A stretch of 49,342 bases of DNA from Candidatus Saccharibacteria bacterium CG_4_10_14_0_2_um_filter_52_9 (GCA_903970515.1 CAJCJA010000021.1:1-49342), one strand, 5' to 3'; counted from the stretch's first letter, positions 18,044 through 25,313 are shown. Notes: generated by a model not told the origin, from the letters alone. Numbers and translations are program-made.

Positions 18044-18430
18044 CTACTTCGCGCTTAGGAAGAATTCCAACTGAATATTGTCGGGGTCACGGAATGCCAA
18101 ACCAGATCCGTAGAATGCATCGACAATCGCGCCATGGGAGACTCCCAATTCGTCTAAGCGCACGATCCAATCTTCCAGTTGATCGCGACTGTCGCAGCCG
18201 AAAGCAATATGGTCGAGTCCAACGTGAAGTTCGTTGAATGCGGAACCGTCGGATTGAGCGTGGTGCTGGTGTAATGCAAACATCGGCTCCAACCACACAG
18301 CGAATCTGTATGTAGTTTCGTCAGCCACGATAAGCGGAGCAGCCCCAAAAAGCCTCTCGTACCAGGCGACACTGCGGTTGAGCTCACTTACCGTAAGTGC
18401 AAAGTGGGTCAAGGGTGGGAATGCAGTCAT
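18044..18430 (-). CDS. VOC-superfamily (glyoxalase-like) protein
   Basis: 128 residues from ATG 18430 (MTAFPPLTHFALTVSELNRS). VAWYERLFGAAPLIVADETT, then HVGLDHIAFGCDSRDQLEDW and an end DPDNIQLEFFLS follow the glyoxalase/dioxygenase fold: metal-ligand positions H9, a central H in LDHIAF, and the C-terminal E are all present. The reaction is unknown. The next gene on the opposite strand is an ABM-like monomer; the two may share regulation. Confidence 0.82.
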   Translation of the reverse strand: MTAFPPLTHFALTVSELNRSVAWYERLFGAAPLIVADETTYRFAVWLEPMFALHQHHAQSDGSAFNELHVGLDHIAFGCDSRDQLEDWIVRLDELGVSHGAIVDAFYGSGLAFRDPDNIQLEFFLSAK

Positions 18431-18538
18431 TGTGCGACAATACATCCGAAGGGTCGCCCTAGGGATGCTACTTTCTGCGATTACTCTTCGAATCGAAGTT
18501 TGGTACCTAATTCAACATGGGAAAGCGATGGCGCACCA

Positions 18539-18829
18539 ATGCAAAAAGTGACACTTCTCTGTAAAGGTCAGCCCGGCATGAGCCAAGTCTTGTTAGATGG
18601 ATTCCAAGCCACGTTGCCAGATACTCGAGCGTACGAAGGTTGCGTATCGGTTGAGGTTTTCATCGACGTTGACGTACCGGACACGTTGCTGCTCATTGAG
18701 GAGTGGGAGTCACGGAGTCACTATGAGCAATACATGGCGTGGCGGATCGAGACGGGTACGATCGCGCTGCTGGAGTCGATTTTAGAATCGCCTCTAGAGG
18801 TGCGTTTTCTCGACCCTCGCCCGGTCTGA
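18539..18829 (+). CDS. Antibiotic-biosynthesis-monooxygenase-like small protein
   Basis: 96 residues from ATG 18539 (MQKVTLLCKGQPGMSQVLLD). The pattern TRAYEGCVSVEVFIDVDVPD, LLLIEEWESRSHYEQYMAWR is that of ABM/quinol-monooxygenase folds, which work as dimers without cofactors or act as heme-degrading or quinone-modifying enzymes. The specific role is unknown. The longer frame back to 18404 overlaps the divergent VOC gene and has no domain. Confidence 0.78.
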   Translation: MQKVTLLCKGQPGMSQVLLDGFQATLPDTRAYEGCVSVEVFIDVDVPDTLLLIEEWESRSHYEQYMAWRIETGTIALLESILESPLEVRFLDPRPV

Positions 18830-19047
18830 GAACGAGGGAGGTATTGGTTCGAAAATCGCACCATCGGCGCGACACGCAAGTGGTTATTCCCCCTGTCGTT
18901 CGTTGCGGAGTGAAATGGATCACTTGAACGAGCTCACTGAGTTCGGTGTAAGTGAGCACTTCAGCAACGTCGAAAAAACGCACGAACGTGGGGGACGGCC
19001 GAAAGCAACGAACTCGATATACACCCGGCGAGATGCCCAAGGATCCA

Positions 19048-19409
19048 TCAACACCATGTATTCCCTTGCAGCCCGATTGACGTTCTAAACCCGTCGTCAA
19101 TGTTCTCGAGAGTGGTCGGGTGAGCCCGACCAATTCGTCGGCCGAGTTCGCTCGTATCAAGTGTCACTACCGCCATTACGCGAGCGACGCACTCACGTGC
19201 CATCCGGCTTCAACCTTTGCTATTCGGACATTATTTGGCATGGCTGCACGACGAATGGTTCCTCTCAAGGCGATCGCTTTGACGGTCCCAATCTTGCTGG
19301 CGCTGTAGCGGTCATCCGAAATAACTAGTACCGGACGACGGTGAGCTGATCGAGACAATTCTGGTTCGCCAAGATCAACCCAGTAGACGTCGACACGTTG
19401 AATTACCAC
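19048..19409 (-). pseudogene. mazF: mazF-family toxin, broken by a frameshift
   Basis: The GTG frame at 19409 reads RVDVYWVDLGEPELSRSAHR and RPVLVISDDRYSASKIGTVK, the N-terminal half of a MazF/PemK endoribonuclease, and continues to NVRIAKVEAG. It then runs into a premature stop after WHVSASLA. In the neighbouring frame the C-terminal half is intact: ARECVARVMAVVTLDTSELG then RRIGRAHPTTLENIDDGF, ending at a TGA at 19048. Restoring one T in GGATGG (to GGATTGG) rejoins the two halves as EAGLARECV. The toxin is therefore either inactivated by a 1-nt deletion or affected by a sequencing error. Confidence 0.8.
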
Positions 19410-19650
19410 TTGGTAGTGTCGGGCTTCGTCAAAGTGCGACGTGCCGCCGTCGCGATGAATTCATTCGTATCAATTTCGATAGCATCCATACGGCATTGAT
19501 CTGATCGATGACATCGTCCGACGTAGTGGTCTCGGCTAGTTCGTTTTTGCCGGCTACGGTGAAAAAGGCTGAGCGACTTGTTCCAAGCTCCTTTACTCGT
19601 CGCGCCGCGCGTGCGTACACCTCACTGGGGACCGAGTTTGTCGTCTTTAT
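19403..19650 (-). pseudogene. mazE: mazE-family antitoxin, broken by a frameshift
   Basis: The frame reads KTTNSVPSEVYARAARRVKE, LGTSRSAFFTVAGKNELAET, TTSDDVIDQINAV, a ribbon-helix-helix MazE-type antitoxin. It then shifts: the expected tail DAIEIDTNEFIATAARRTLT with a final KPDTTKW is in the next frame and stops at 19403. In that frame the stop lies within 7 nt of the mazF GTG (19409), the normal mazEF arrangement, which supports the reconstruction. The expected initiating ATG is ATA (19648-19650), so the start codon may be lost too. An open frame extends upstream to a GTG at 19695, but that part is not antitoxin-like. Confidence 0.75.
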
Positions 19651-19742
19651 GAACTGACCAAATTTTCTAATGACGCATAGTAGAACCAGGGACACCGTAT
19701 TGATATCAACGAAATGGCATGATTACTATGGTGTAGCGAAAT

Positions 19743-19759
19743 GTAGCAAAATGTGCTAC
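19743..19759 (+). promoter_or_regulatory. Probable operator of the Phd/PIN antitoxin-toxin operon
   Basis: GTAGC (19743-19747) and GCTAC (19755-19759) form an inverted repeat 10 nt before the antitoxin start. A further GTAGCGAAAT copy lies just upstream at about 19733, giving tandem GTAGCRAAAT half-sites. Phd/YefM antitoxins bind short palindromes overlapping their own promoter, and TACGAT at 19757-19762 could be a -10 element. Confidence 0.5.
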
Positions 19760-19768
19760 GATACTGGG

Positions 19769-20017
19769 ATGGCAAAGACAATTGCTCAAAGGGATTTACG
19801 AAACGACAACGCCAAGTTGATCAATGAGGTGGTCGCAGGGGAAAGTTTCGTGGTGACTCGGAACGGAGTTCCAGTGGCTGAGTTATTGCCTTTGCGCGCC
19901 CATCGGCAGACCGTTGTGTCCAAAGCTGCGGTACTAGAAGCGTTTACTAGCGGACCACGAATTGACGCAAAACAGTTTCGCAAGGATCTCGACGACGTAA
20001 TAGATCAGGAGCTTTAG
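19769..20017 (+). CDS. Phd/YefM-family antitoxin
   Basis: 82 residues from ATG 19769 (MAKTIAQRDLRNDNAKLINE). The N-terminal DNA-binding half shows the Phd pattern with GESFVVTRNGVPVAELLPLR. The C-terminal tail with AVLEAFTSGPRIDAKQFRKD and LDDVIDQEL is the toxin-neutralising region. It is followed without a gap by the PIN-domain toxin (TAGATG junction), the usual antitoxin-first arrangement. It would bind its own operator at 19743-19759 (inference). Confidence 0.88.
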   Translation: MAKTIAQRDLRNDNAKLINEVVAGESFVVTRNGVPVAELLPLRAHRQTVVSKAAVLEAFTSGPRIDAKQFRKDLDDVIDQEL

Positions 20018-20413
20018 ATGACTGCAGGGTTATTGGACACGTCAGTGATTATTGACTTGGACGACCCGACGGTTCAGGCTCATTTACCAGAAGAGATATC
20101 AGTATGTGCTATCTCTCTCGCGGAACTGGCTGCGGGCCCAATCCTCGCGAACACCGCAACCGAACGAGCTCTCAGGCAGAAACGATTGCAGCAGATCGAA
20201 TCGACGTTTGATTCGTTGCCCTTTGATGCGAGCGCTGCGCGAAGTTACGCTCAGGTGGTTGCGGCGACGATTGAGTCAGGTCGAAAGCATCGATCTCGAG
20301 TTGCCGACCTCTTCATTGCTTCGATTGCCCACTCGAATGATCTTGACTTCTACACAAGGAATCCAGATGATTTTACGGGTCTAGAAGAACTTATTCGTAT
20401 CATCATCATCTAG
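20018..20413 (+). CDS. PIN-domain (VapC-type) toxin ribonuclease
   Basis: 131 residues. The acidic active site is readable: D7 in LLDTSVIIDL, E36 in ISLAELAAG, D97 in RVADLFIASIAH, and the NPDDF motif (D117/D118) near the end. VapC toxins cleave tRNA or rRNA and are held inactive by the partner antitoxin. The C-terminus RIIII is slightly unusual compared with the common hydrophobic V-x-V ending, but no active-site residue is missing, so the module looks intact, unlike the mazEF pair next to it. Confidence 0.88.
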   Translation: MTAGLLDTSVIIDLDDPTVQAHLPEEISVCAISLAELAAGPILANTATERALRQKRLQQIESTFDSLPFDASAARSYAQVVAATIESGRKHRSRVADLFIASIAHSNDLDFYTRNPDDFTGLEELIRIIII

Positions 20414-20681
20414 GGCCGGTACCCTCTTCGATCGCCACCCATAAACGAAGTGTGCTCAACCAGCTGCGAGACTCGCAAGAGGTTGCGTTGAAGTTGAGTG
20501 AAGTGTTCGAAAGAAATAGGTGTGGCACCCTAGAGGAGTAGCTAACCAATCATCTCTAAGGCGTCAAGAAGCGCGTCCCGTCGGCAGCAGCATCGGCAGC
20601 GCCATCGATGCAGTTGAAACTGTTCGCACGATCGTGTCCAGGGTAATTCCGTTTTCGATAGGGCGCTGTTTTGACGGGAGA

Positions 20682-20861
20682 ATGAAGTTTACGGTTCCCA
20701 TCATTCATGAAGCAGCCTGGTGCGTGGCGCGATGTCTTGAGGTTGATGTTGTAAGTCAAGGCGTGAGTGCTGAAGAAGCCACCCGTTGCAATCATTTGTT
20801 GGGCGATGCTTCTTTGGCTCTAATGAACATCGACGGGCCAGTTGAACTTCACAGCCCGTAG
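20682..20861 (+). pseudogene. HicB-like antitoxin remnant
   Basis: From ATG 20682, with GGGAG just upstream, the frame reads MKFTVPIIHEAAWCVARCLE then VDVVSQGVSAEEA. This is the beta-strand core of HicB-like proteins (pattern M-K-[FY]-T-V ... W-x-[VA]-[AR]-C-L-E-x-D-V-x-S-Q-G). After EEA the expected helix (NLREAL-type) is not conserved, and the frame runs into the 3' end of the convergent DoxX gene (41-nt overlap). No HicA toxin is present. I read it as a truncated, probably non-functional copy; a short functional protein of 59 residues cannot be excluded. Confidence 0.5.
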
Positions 20862-21356
20862 ACGACGAGCCAACAGAGCGTCGACACTGAAGCGACCCGA
20901 TCCCAATGCGAGGACGACGAGGGCCAAGGCGATAAGGACCAGGTTGAATTCGTAGCCGGGCGTCGCGGTGAGTGAGTTAATCCCGTGTTTGCCAGTCACG
21001 GTGATGATTGCCATGGCTTGATCACCAATGAGGGCCAAGGCGCCAAGACGGGTGCCAATCCCGAGCACCAACGCGAGCGCAGCACCAAACTCGATGAGAC
21101 CTCCGAGAACGGCAAAGAATCCCCCAGGGTGCAAGTGGGCAGTCGTGGAAAAAAAGATGGCCGTTCGATGAATACCCGGACCATTGAACCAGCCGAAGAG
21201 TTTGCCTGAGCCGTAGTAAACGAATACCCAAAAGAGCACGATACGCCCGGTCACGATTGCCACTTCCTCCGCCGCAGTTGTGTCGTTCGCCGACGACATG
21301 GCAATCCGAACCAGGAGTGTCTTCGAATCGACGATCAGGCGACGCGACGAAATCAC
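20820..21356 (-). CDS. DoxX-family membrane protein
   Basis: 178 residues if started at GTG 21356, whose GTGA overlaps the hydroxylase stop; 159 residues if started at ATG 21299. Four hydrophobic helices are seen, with DoxX landmarks ATGRIVLFWVFVYYGSGKLF-like (here IVTGRIVLFWVFVYYGSGKL) and GGFFAVLGGLIEFGAALALV. DoxX/SURF4-type proteins are linked to thiosulfate-quinone oxidoreductase or membrane redox homeostasis. The coupling with the hydroxylase gene suggests a membrane-related joint function (inference). Confidence 0.82.
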   Translation of the reverse strand: MISSRRLIVDSKTLLVRIAMSSANDTTAAEEVAIVTGRIVLFWVFVYYGSGKLFGWFNGPGIHRTAIFFSTTAHLHPGGFFAVLGGLIEFGAALALVLGIGTRLGALALIGDQAMAIITVTGKHGINSLTATPGYEFNLVLIALALVVLALGSGRFSVDALLARRLRAVKFNWPVDVH

Positions 21357-22396
21357 TGCGGTACCGGCGGCAGTTCCGTCCGGTCACGGCGGCTTTCCAA
21401 GGGTCGAAATGGTGCCACAAGTTGGGTGGCCAACACCGACAGGTGTCGTGGACGCTGCGCTGCTTGCTCGACTCGTAGAGGTCGGCCCGGTAGTCCCGTG
21501 TCTGCTCGAATCGTGTCCTTCGTAGGAAATACCGCTCGGCGTGAGAATTGGTCCCAAATCGTTAGGGCGAAGCCCAAGTTGACATCCTGGCGACCGTCCA
21601 AGCGATGGTGGATTCGGTGATAGTTCGGGCTTACGAACATCCGCTCTAGGGGGCCAAATCCTAGGTTCGTGTTGGAGTGTTCCAACGCAACGAACGCCGC
21701 GTAAGCCACCAACAAGGTGATGGGTACTGCGCCATTGGCGATGAGGACGATTCCGGGTACCAAGGTGATGAGGTACGAGACGTGAATGAGCGGATGAGTC
21801 CGAAAGACGGTCAGGACACTCATGTCTTCCTGTGAATGGTGCAATTCGTGGAAACGCCAAAACATTTGGATGTGATGATTTGCGAGATGAGCGAGCCAAT
21901 TACAACCGTCCATCAACACAAAGATGAGCGCGATCACTACGGCGCGCGGCAAGAAGTCGATTCGCGGGATAACTATCCATGGCAGGATTTTTCGGGCGGC
22001 TATGGCGAACGACAAAGAAAGAGCGACCACTAGGGGTGCGACGATCGTTGCGTTCAAAATCGTGTAGATCAGATCCTGACGATAGCCTCGAGCAAAAATG
22101 GGCCGCCGCTGCGCGGGATGTAATCGTTCGAGCACCATTAGTGCGGCGAGTATCGCGAGTGCGACCGGCCCAACAAGAATTACACGCTGGCTGCTCATTG
22201 AGGCGGCAAAGCTGTCGCCACCCCAGTGACTCGCCCAACCAATGGCCACGAGAACCATCGCCACTGCGAGAATGGAAAACGCCGGAACGTAGACGCGAGA
22301 ACGCCACTTCGCGCGCGTGCGGTGAACGGATGGAAAATCCGCATGCTTGGAAGAAAGCGGTGAAAATGGTGTTCGCGAAATTGTCTGGGTGGACAC
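21353..22396 (-). CDS. Fatty-acid hydroxylase / sterol-desaturase family membrane di-iron enzyme
   Basis: 347 residues from GTG 22396 (AAAGG ribosome site). Several hydrophobic segments flank the His clusters HLANHH, FHELHHS and HRIHHRLDG, the eight-His di-iron ligand set of the fatty-acid hydroxylase superfamily. Members hydroxylate fatty acids, sterols, carotenoids or plasmalogen-type lipids with O2. The N-terminal 35 residues are polar and the C-terminal 40 are Arg/Pro-rich. It is coupled to the DoxX gene downstream. Confidence 0.88.
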   Translation of the reverse strand: MSTQTISRTPFSPLSSKHADFPSVHRTRAKWRSRVYVPAFSILAVAMVLVAIGWASHWGGDSFAASMSSQRVILVGPVALAILAALMVLERLHPAQRRPIFARGYRQDLIYTILNATIVAPLVVALSLSFAIAARKILPWIVIPRIDFLPRAVVIALIFVLMDGCNWLAHLANHHIQMFWRFHELHHSQEDMSVLTVFRTHPLIHVSYLITLVPGIVLIANGAVPITLLVAYAAFVALEHSNTNLGFGPLERMFVSPNYHRIHHRLDGRQDVNLGFALTIWDQFSRRAVFPTKDTIRADTGLPGRPLRVEQAAQRPRHLSVLATQLVAPFRPLESRRDRTELPPVPQ

Positions 22397-22422
22397 GTCG
22401 TACCTTTTGGTTGGTTGAATCG

Positions 22423-22974
22423 CTAGAAGCCGACCCCGCCACCACCGGGGCTCGTGGTCGTGGTCGTCTTACCGGAGCCGGCGGGCTTGATCGTTACCAC
22501 GTCGGACCACGTGCCCCACGTGTCAGTCACATTGCCCCTGACCTCTCCGGGTGCCGTGTCGGGAGCGAACCAGTAGAGTGCTTTTCCGTCGTAGGTGACC
22601 TGCAGGACACCACCGGGACGAGCAATCGTGCCGAGTTTCTCTGCACTGACGCCCTTGCCTGCGGTCGCCTTCTTCACACCTTTTGGAAGAATGACTTCGG
22701 GCCAGATCTTGTGGCACGCGACACCACAGGCGACATCACTTGGCTTCAATGTGTACACCGTCGTGTTGCTAATGAGTATCGTGCCAAAAGTCGAAGTCTT
22801 CAACGAGGAGATGATGACGCTCTTCGCGAGATGGCTCGATGCCGCGCCCGCCGGATTTACGCCGATCGCGATTGAAACGAGTCCACTCAAGGCGAAGCAC
22901 GCCGCCGTGAATTTACCGGTGACCGCTCGAGAACCCAAGCGACGTTGTGATGGTGAGGTACGACGAACTCGCAT
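22423..22974 (-). CDS. Secreted COG4315-like protein with GGGVGF tail (paralogue A)
   Basis: 183 residues from ATG 22974, after AAGGAG. The signal peptide is Arg-rich, with core FTAACFALSGLVSIAIGV and an AxA site near PAGA-ASS. The domain resembles the COG4315/PF03640 secreted-repeat family: VYTLKPSDVACGVACHKIWP with two Cys, and VTYDGKALYWFAPDTAPGEV. The protein ends in KTTTTTSPGGGGVGF, a short Thr-rich stalk and a tail shared with paralogue B at 24437. It has the shared ECF-type promoter at 22989-23028. The function is unknown; the family is associated with the cell surface. Confidence 0.85.
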   Translation of the reverse strand: MRVRRTSPSQRRLGSRAVTGKFTAACFALSGLVSIAIGVNPAGAASSHLAKSVIISSLKTSTFGTILISNTTVYTLKPSDVACGVACHKIWPEVILPKGVKKATAGKGVSAEKLGTIARPGGVLQVTYDGKALYWFAPDTAPGEVRGNVTDTWGTWSDVVTIKPAGSGKTTTTTSPGGGGVGF

Positions 22975-22988
22975 GATGCACTCCTTAT

Positions 22989-23028
22989 TTCGACATCATG
23001 ACTACGTGCGGGACGACCTCCCGGATCA
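22989..23028 (-). promoter_or_regulatory. ECF-type promoter of paralogue A
   Basis: On the minus strand TGATCC (23023-23028) is followed after exactly 17 nt by GTAGTCATGATGTCGAA (22989-23005). The same two blocks with the same spacing precede paralogue B (24385-24424), and a close version precedes the sigma gene. The spacers are unrelated, so conservation of the blocks implies function. Confidence 0.75.
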
Positions 23029-23037
23029 CGAAACTGA

Positions 23038-23706
23038 TCAGGTTCGTAGAGTCGCGCTCGCGATCACCGCGCCACTCGCACCTATCAACTCGGCGCCACG
23101 AATTTGATTCGCGGCGACGTTGAGGCGAGAGGTCCACGCGCCATAACCGTGCTTTAACGAAAAACTACCGACGTCTACCACGCGTCCGTCTTTCAGCGTG
23201 ACCTCGCACCACGCCACGCCGGTCAAACTGTCATCATCCACGCTCATGTACAACCATGGGGGTCGACCAGGCGAGACGAACACCTGGCCGAGGACTTCGC
23301 CGTCTGACATAAGACGTGCCGTCAAAGGTTTCGACGTCGCGCTTGGTGTTTTGCTCGTACCTTCGTGGATCGTGGTACCAATACCGAAGCTCACGACGAA
23401 AATGAGTGCCGCCGCTACCAGCCACAGCGCGCGGTGATGGCGCCGCGCCATCGGGGCCGCGCTGTCGCTGAATCTTTCGACCACGCGCGACTCAAATCCC
23501 AAAGGTGGTTCCGCCTGGGGCGCGAGCCACAACAGGGAATCGGTCACCGCCGTCAGCGACGCCAACTCCGCTCGGCAATCTGAGCAGGACTCAAGATGTT
23601 CTATGAGCACTGATCGATGGTTGCCCGAAATCGTCCCGAGCGCGAATTCGAGAAGATTCGCGCTGATGGCCTCGCAACTGGCGCGGTCGCGTGGGTCTTC
23701 GCTCAC
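23038..23706 (-). CDS. Zinc-type anti-sigma factor, membrane-anchored
   Basis: 222 residues. The N-terminal ZAS motif H37-x3-C41-x2-C44 (HLESCSDCRAEL) is the zinc-associated sigma-binding domain. A single transmembrane helix lies at about 93-113 (ALWLVAAALIFVVSFGIGTT), followed by an exported C-terminal domain with an anti-sigma-K-like beta pattern (ARLMSDGEVLGQVFVSPGRP, YMSVDDDSLTGVAWCEVTLK). GTG 23706 overlaps the sigma stop by 4 nt (GTGA). It should hold the sigma factor at the membrane and respond to an outside signal. Confidence 0.88.
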   Translation of the reverse strand: MSEDPRDRASCEAISANLLEFALGTISGNHRSVLIEHLESCSDCRAELASLTAVTDSLLWLAPQAEPPLGFESRVVERFSDSAAPMARRHHRALWLVAAALIFVVSFGIGTTIHEGTSKTPSATSKPLTARLMSDGEVLGQVFVSPGRPPWLYMSVDDDSLTGVAWCEVTLKDGRVVDVGSFSLKHGYGAWTSRLNVAANQIRGAELIGASGAVIASATLRT

Positions 23707-24284
23707 GACGCCTCCCTCGTTCCGATGGCGTCGCGCAGTTTCGCCATGCCGAGCCGGACCCTCCCTTTGGCGGTACCGAGGGGGATTGATTCGAGTTCGG
23801 CGACTTCGGCCATTGTCCTTCCGTACATGGTTGCCAGCACGACTGCCCGTCGTTGCTCCACGGGCAAGGTAGCCAGTGCGTCTCGGGCGCGAGCCACGGT
23901 GTCGGTCATCATTACGGCGTCGTCCATGTTTCGTTCCTCACTCATAAGGTTCATGAACACGCGATCCTGAGGAGCCGTGGGAATCGATCGACGTACTCGA
24001 AGCGAGTCGATGGCGAGATTGCGAGTAATGGTGAGTGACCACGACGTAACAGAACCGCGTCGTGCATCAAAGACAGATGCGTGTCGCAGAATCCGGATCA
24101 ACGCTTCTTGGGTGACGTCCTCCGCCAATCCCGGGTCGCCGAGGATGCCAAGGGCAAGACCAAACAATCGTCGCTGATATCGGCGCACGAAAATGAGAAC
24201 TGACTGATCATCGTTGACCGCGATGCCCGCAAGCAGCGCCTCGTCCGAGATTTCGTCATTCGATCCAGTTTGACTTCGCATCAT
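23703..24284 (-). CDS. ECF RNA-polymerase sigma factor
   Basis: 193 residues. Region 2 runs FVRRYQRRLFGLALGILGDP, LAEDVTQEALIRILRHASVF. Region 4 is LATLPVEQRRAVVLATMYGR with TMAEVAELESIPLGTAKGRV, a sigma-70 region 4.2 HTH. The size and architecture are those of ECF factors of the SigK/RpoE type paired with a ZAS anti-sigma. The frame opens upstream to GTG 24305, but the predicted -10 (GTACTA, 24289-24294) lies inside that extension. The tandem ATGs at 24284 and 24281 are therefore the likely start, possibly leaderless. Confidence 0.88.
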   Translation of the reverse strand: MMRSQTGSNDEISDEALLAGIAVNDDQSVLIFVRRYQRRLFGLALGILGDPGLAEDVTQEALIRILRHASVFDARRGSVTSWSLTITRNLAIDSLRVRRSIPTAPQDRVFMNLMSEERNMDDAVMMTDTVARARDALATLPVEQRRAVVLATMYGRTMAEVAELESIPLGTAKGRVRLGMAKLRDAIGTREAS

Positions 24285-24288
24285 TAGA

Positions 24289-24317
24289 TAGTACGGCGCA
24301 GCCACCTGAAACGATCA
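24289..24317 (-). promoter_or_regulatory. Probable autoregulated ECF promoter of the sigma gene
   Basis: Minus-strand TGATCG (24312-24317), then a 17-nt spacer, then GTACTA (24289-24294). Compared with the two paralogue promoters, one of six bases differs in the -35 block, the spacing is identical, and GTA is kept in the -10. ATG codons follow within 5-8 nt, so the transcript would be leaderless or nearly so. Confidence 0.6.
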
Positions 24318-24384
24318 CTCAACGCGACGGCACATGAAGTGCAACACGAGGCGGTGGTCATGCAGACAATTGCGCATCACGTCG

Positions 24385-24424
24385 TGATCCCTGCAAGGCA
24401 GCTGGCCGTAGTCATGATGTCGAA
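24385..24424 (+). promoter_or_regulatory. ECF-type promoter of paralogue B
   Basis: TGATCC (24385-24390), 17-nt spacer (24391-24407), GTAGTCATGATGTCGAA (24408-24424). Both blocks are identical to those upstream of paralogue A. The AAAGGAG ribosome site of the gene follows at once. Confidence 0.75.
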
Positions 24425-24436
24425 CAAAGGAGCTTT

Positions 24437-25078
24437 ATGAATGTACCGCACGCGCCAGTTTCAAAAAGTATCTTCGCATCAAGATTTTCTAAAGGAAGGT
24501 TGGCGGTCGCCTGCTGCGTCGCCATTGGTTTCGCACCGCTCTCGAGTGGTGCGGGTGCTTCGGGTTCGTCAGTGAGTCATGACACAAAAAGCGTCGTCAT
24601 CTCGACTCTGAAGACGACTAAGTTCGGAACGATTTTGGTGAGTGGTACCACCCTGTACACCTTGATACCTAGTGGCGTCGCCTGTGGCGTAACGTGTCAA
24701 AAGTACTGGCCCGAAGTGCTCCTTCCCGAGGGTACGACGAGGGCAATCGCCGGCGTTGGCGTCAAGGCATCCCAGCTCGGGACGCTCACTCGTCCTGGGG
24801 GTCTTCGTCAAGTCACCTACTTGGGCAACGCGCTGTACCGATTTGTTCTCGACACTGCGCCGGGACAGGTTCGGGGCAACGTGAGTGACACGTGGGGTAG
24901 GTGGTCCGACGTGGTGACGTCCAAGCCAGTGGGCACTCTCAAGTCCACCACGACGACCGTGAAACAAACGACGACAACTACGCTCAAGTCGACCACCACG
25001 ACGAATGCGCCGGAAACGACCACCACCGTACCGCCCACCACGACCACTGTCCCGAGCGGAGGGGGCGTTGGATTCTAA
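24437..25078 (+). CDS. Secreted COG4315-like protein with long Thr-rich stalk and GGGVGF tail (paralogue B)
   Basis: 213 residues from ATG 24437 after AAAGGAG. A signal peptide ends near GAGA-SGSS. The globular part closely follows paralogue A: KSVVISTLKTTKFGTILVSG, VACGVTCQKYWPEVLLPEG, then LDTAPGQVRGNVSDTWGRWS. The Asp of the YTLxPSD motif is Gly here (LYTLIPSG). It is followed by about 45 residues of Thr-rich repeats (TTTTLKSTTTTNAPETTTT-like), suited to spanning the cell wall, and the tail VPSGGGVGF. It faces the sigma operon and is driven by the shared ECF-type promoter. Function unknown. Confidence 0.85.
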   Translation: MNVPHAPVSKSIFASRFSKGRLAVACCVAIGFAPLSSGAGASGSSVSHDTKSVVISTLKTTKFGTILVSGTTLYTLIPSGVACGVTCQKYWPEVLLPEGTTRAIAGVGVKASQLGTLTRPGGLRQVTYLGNALYRFVLDTAPGQVRGNVSDTWGRWSDVVTSKPVGTLKSTTTTVKQTTTTTLKSTTTTNAPETTTTVPPTTTTVPSGGGVGF

Positions 25079-25313
25079 AGTTTCGCTAGCAAAGGAACGC
25101 GAAACTCGATGTTCAATCAGTGCAATTCCCTCGATGGTTGACACGGACCACGCCATAGTTCTTGGCGCCCCGATTCGAGAGTCAAGATGGTCGTAGGCTC
25201 CCGGCACCTTGAGTTGCCCCAGCGCCATGAAGCATCGCGTTACGTTGAAGCTATTCCTTCTCCGCGTCACGGCTGTGCGCCGACGAGTTTCTTACGCGGT
25301 TAAGAATGAATGG

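Noticed and set aside
18840-18870. GGTTCGAAAATC resembling a tRNA T-loop.
   Set aside because: No acceptor, anticodon or complementary T-stem could be folded around it.
22985-24440. Short leader peptides ATG-ATG-TCG... within the shared promoter block of both paralogues (MMSK-stop and MMSNKGAL-stop, the latter overlapping the paralogue B start).
   Set aside because: With the -10 at GTAGTC, transcription should begin at or after these ATGs, so the peptides are probably not in the message.
25079-25313. Possible manganese (yybP-ykoY) riboswitch before the TMEM165-like gene.
   Set aside because: The conserved riboswitch core could not be found; only scattered GC pairs are present.
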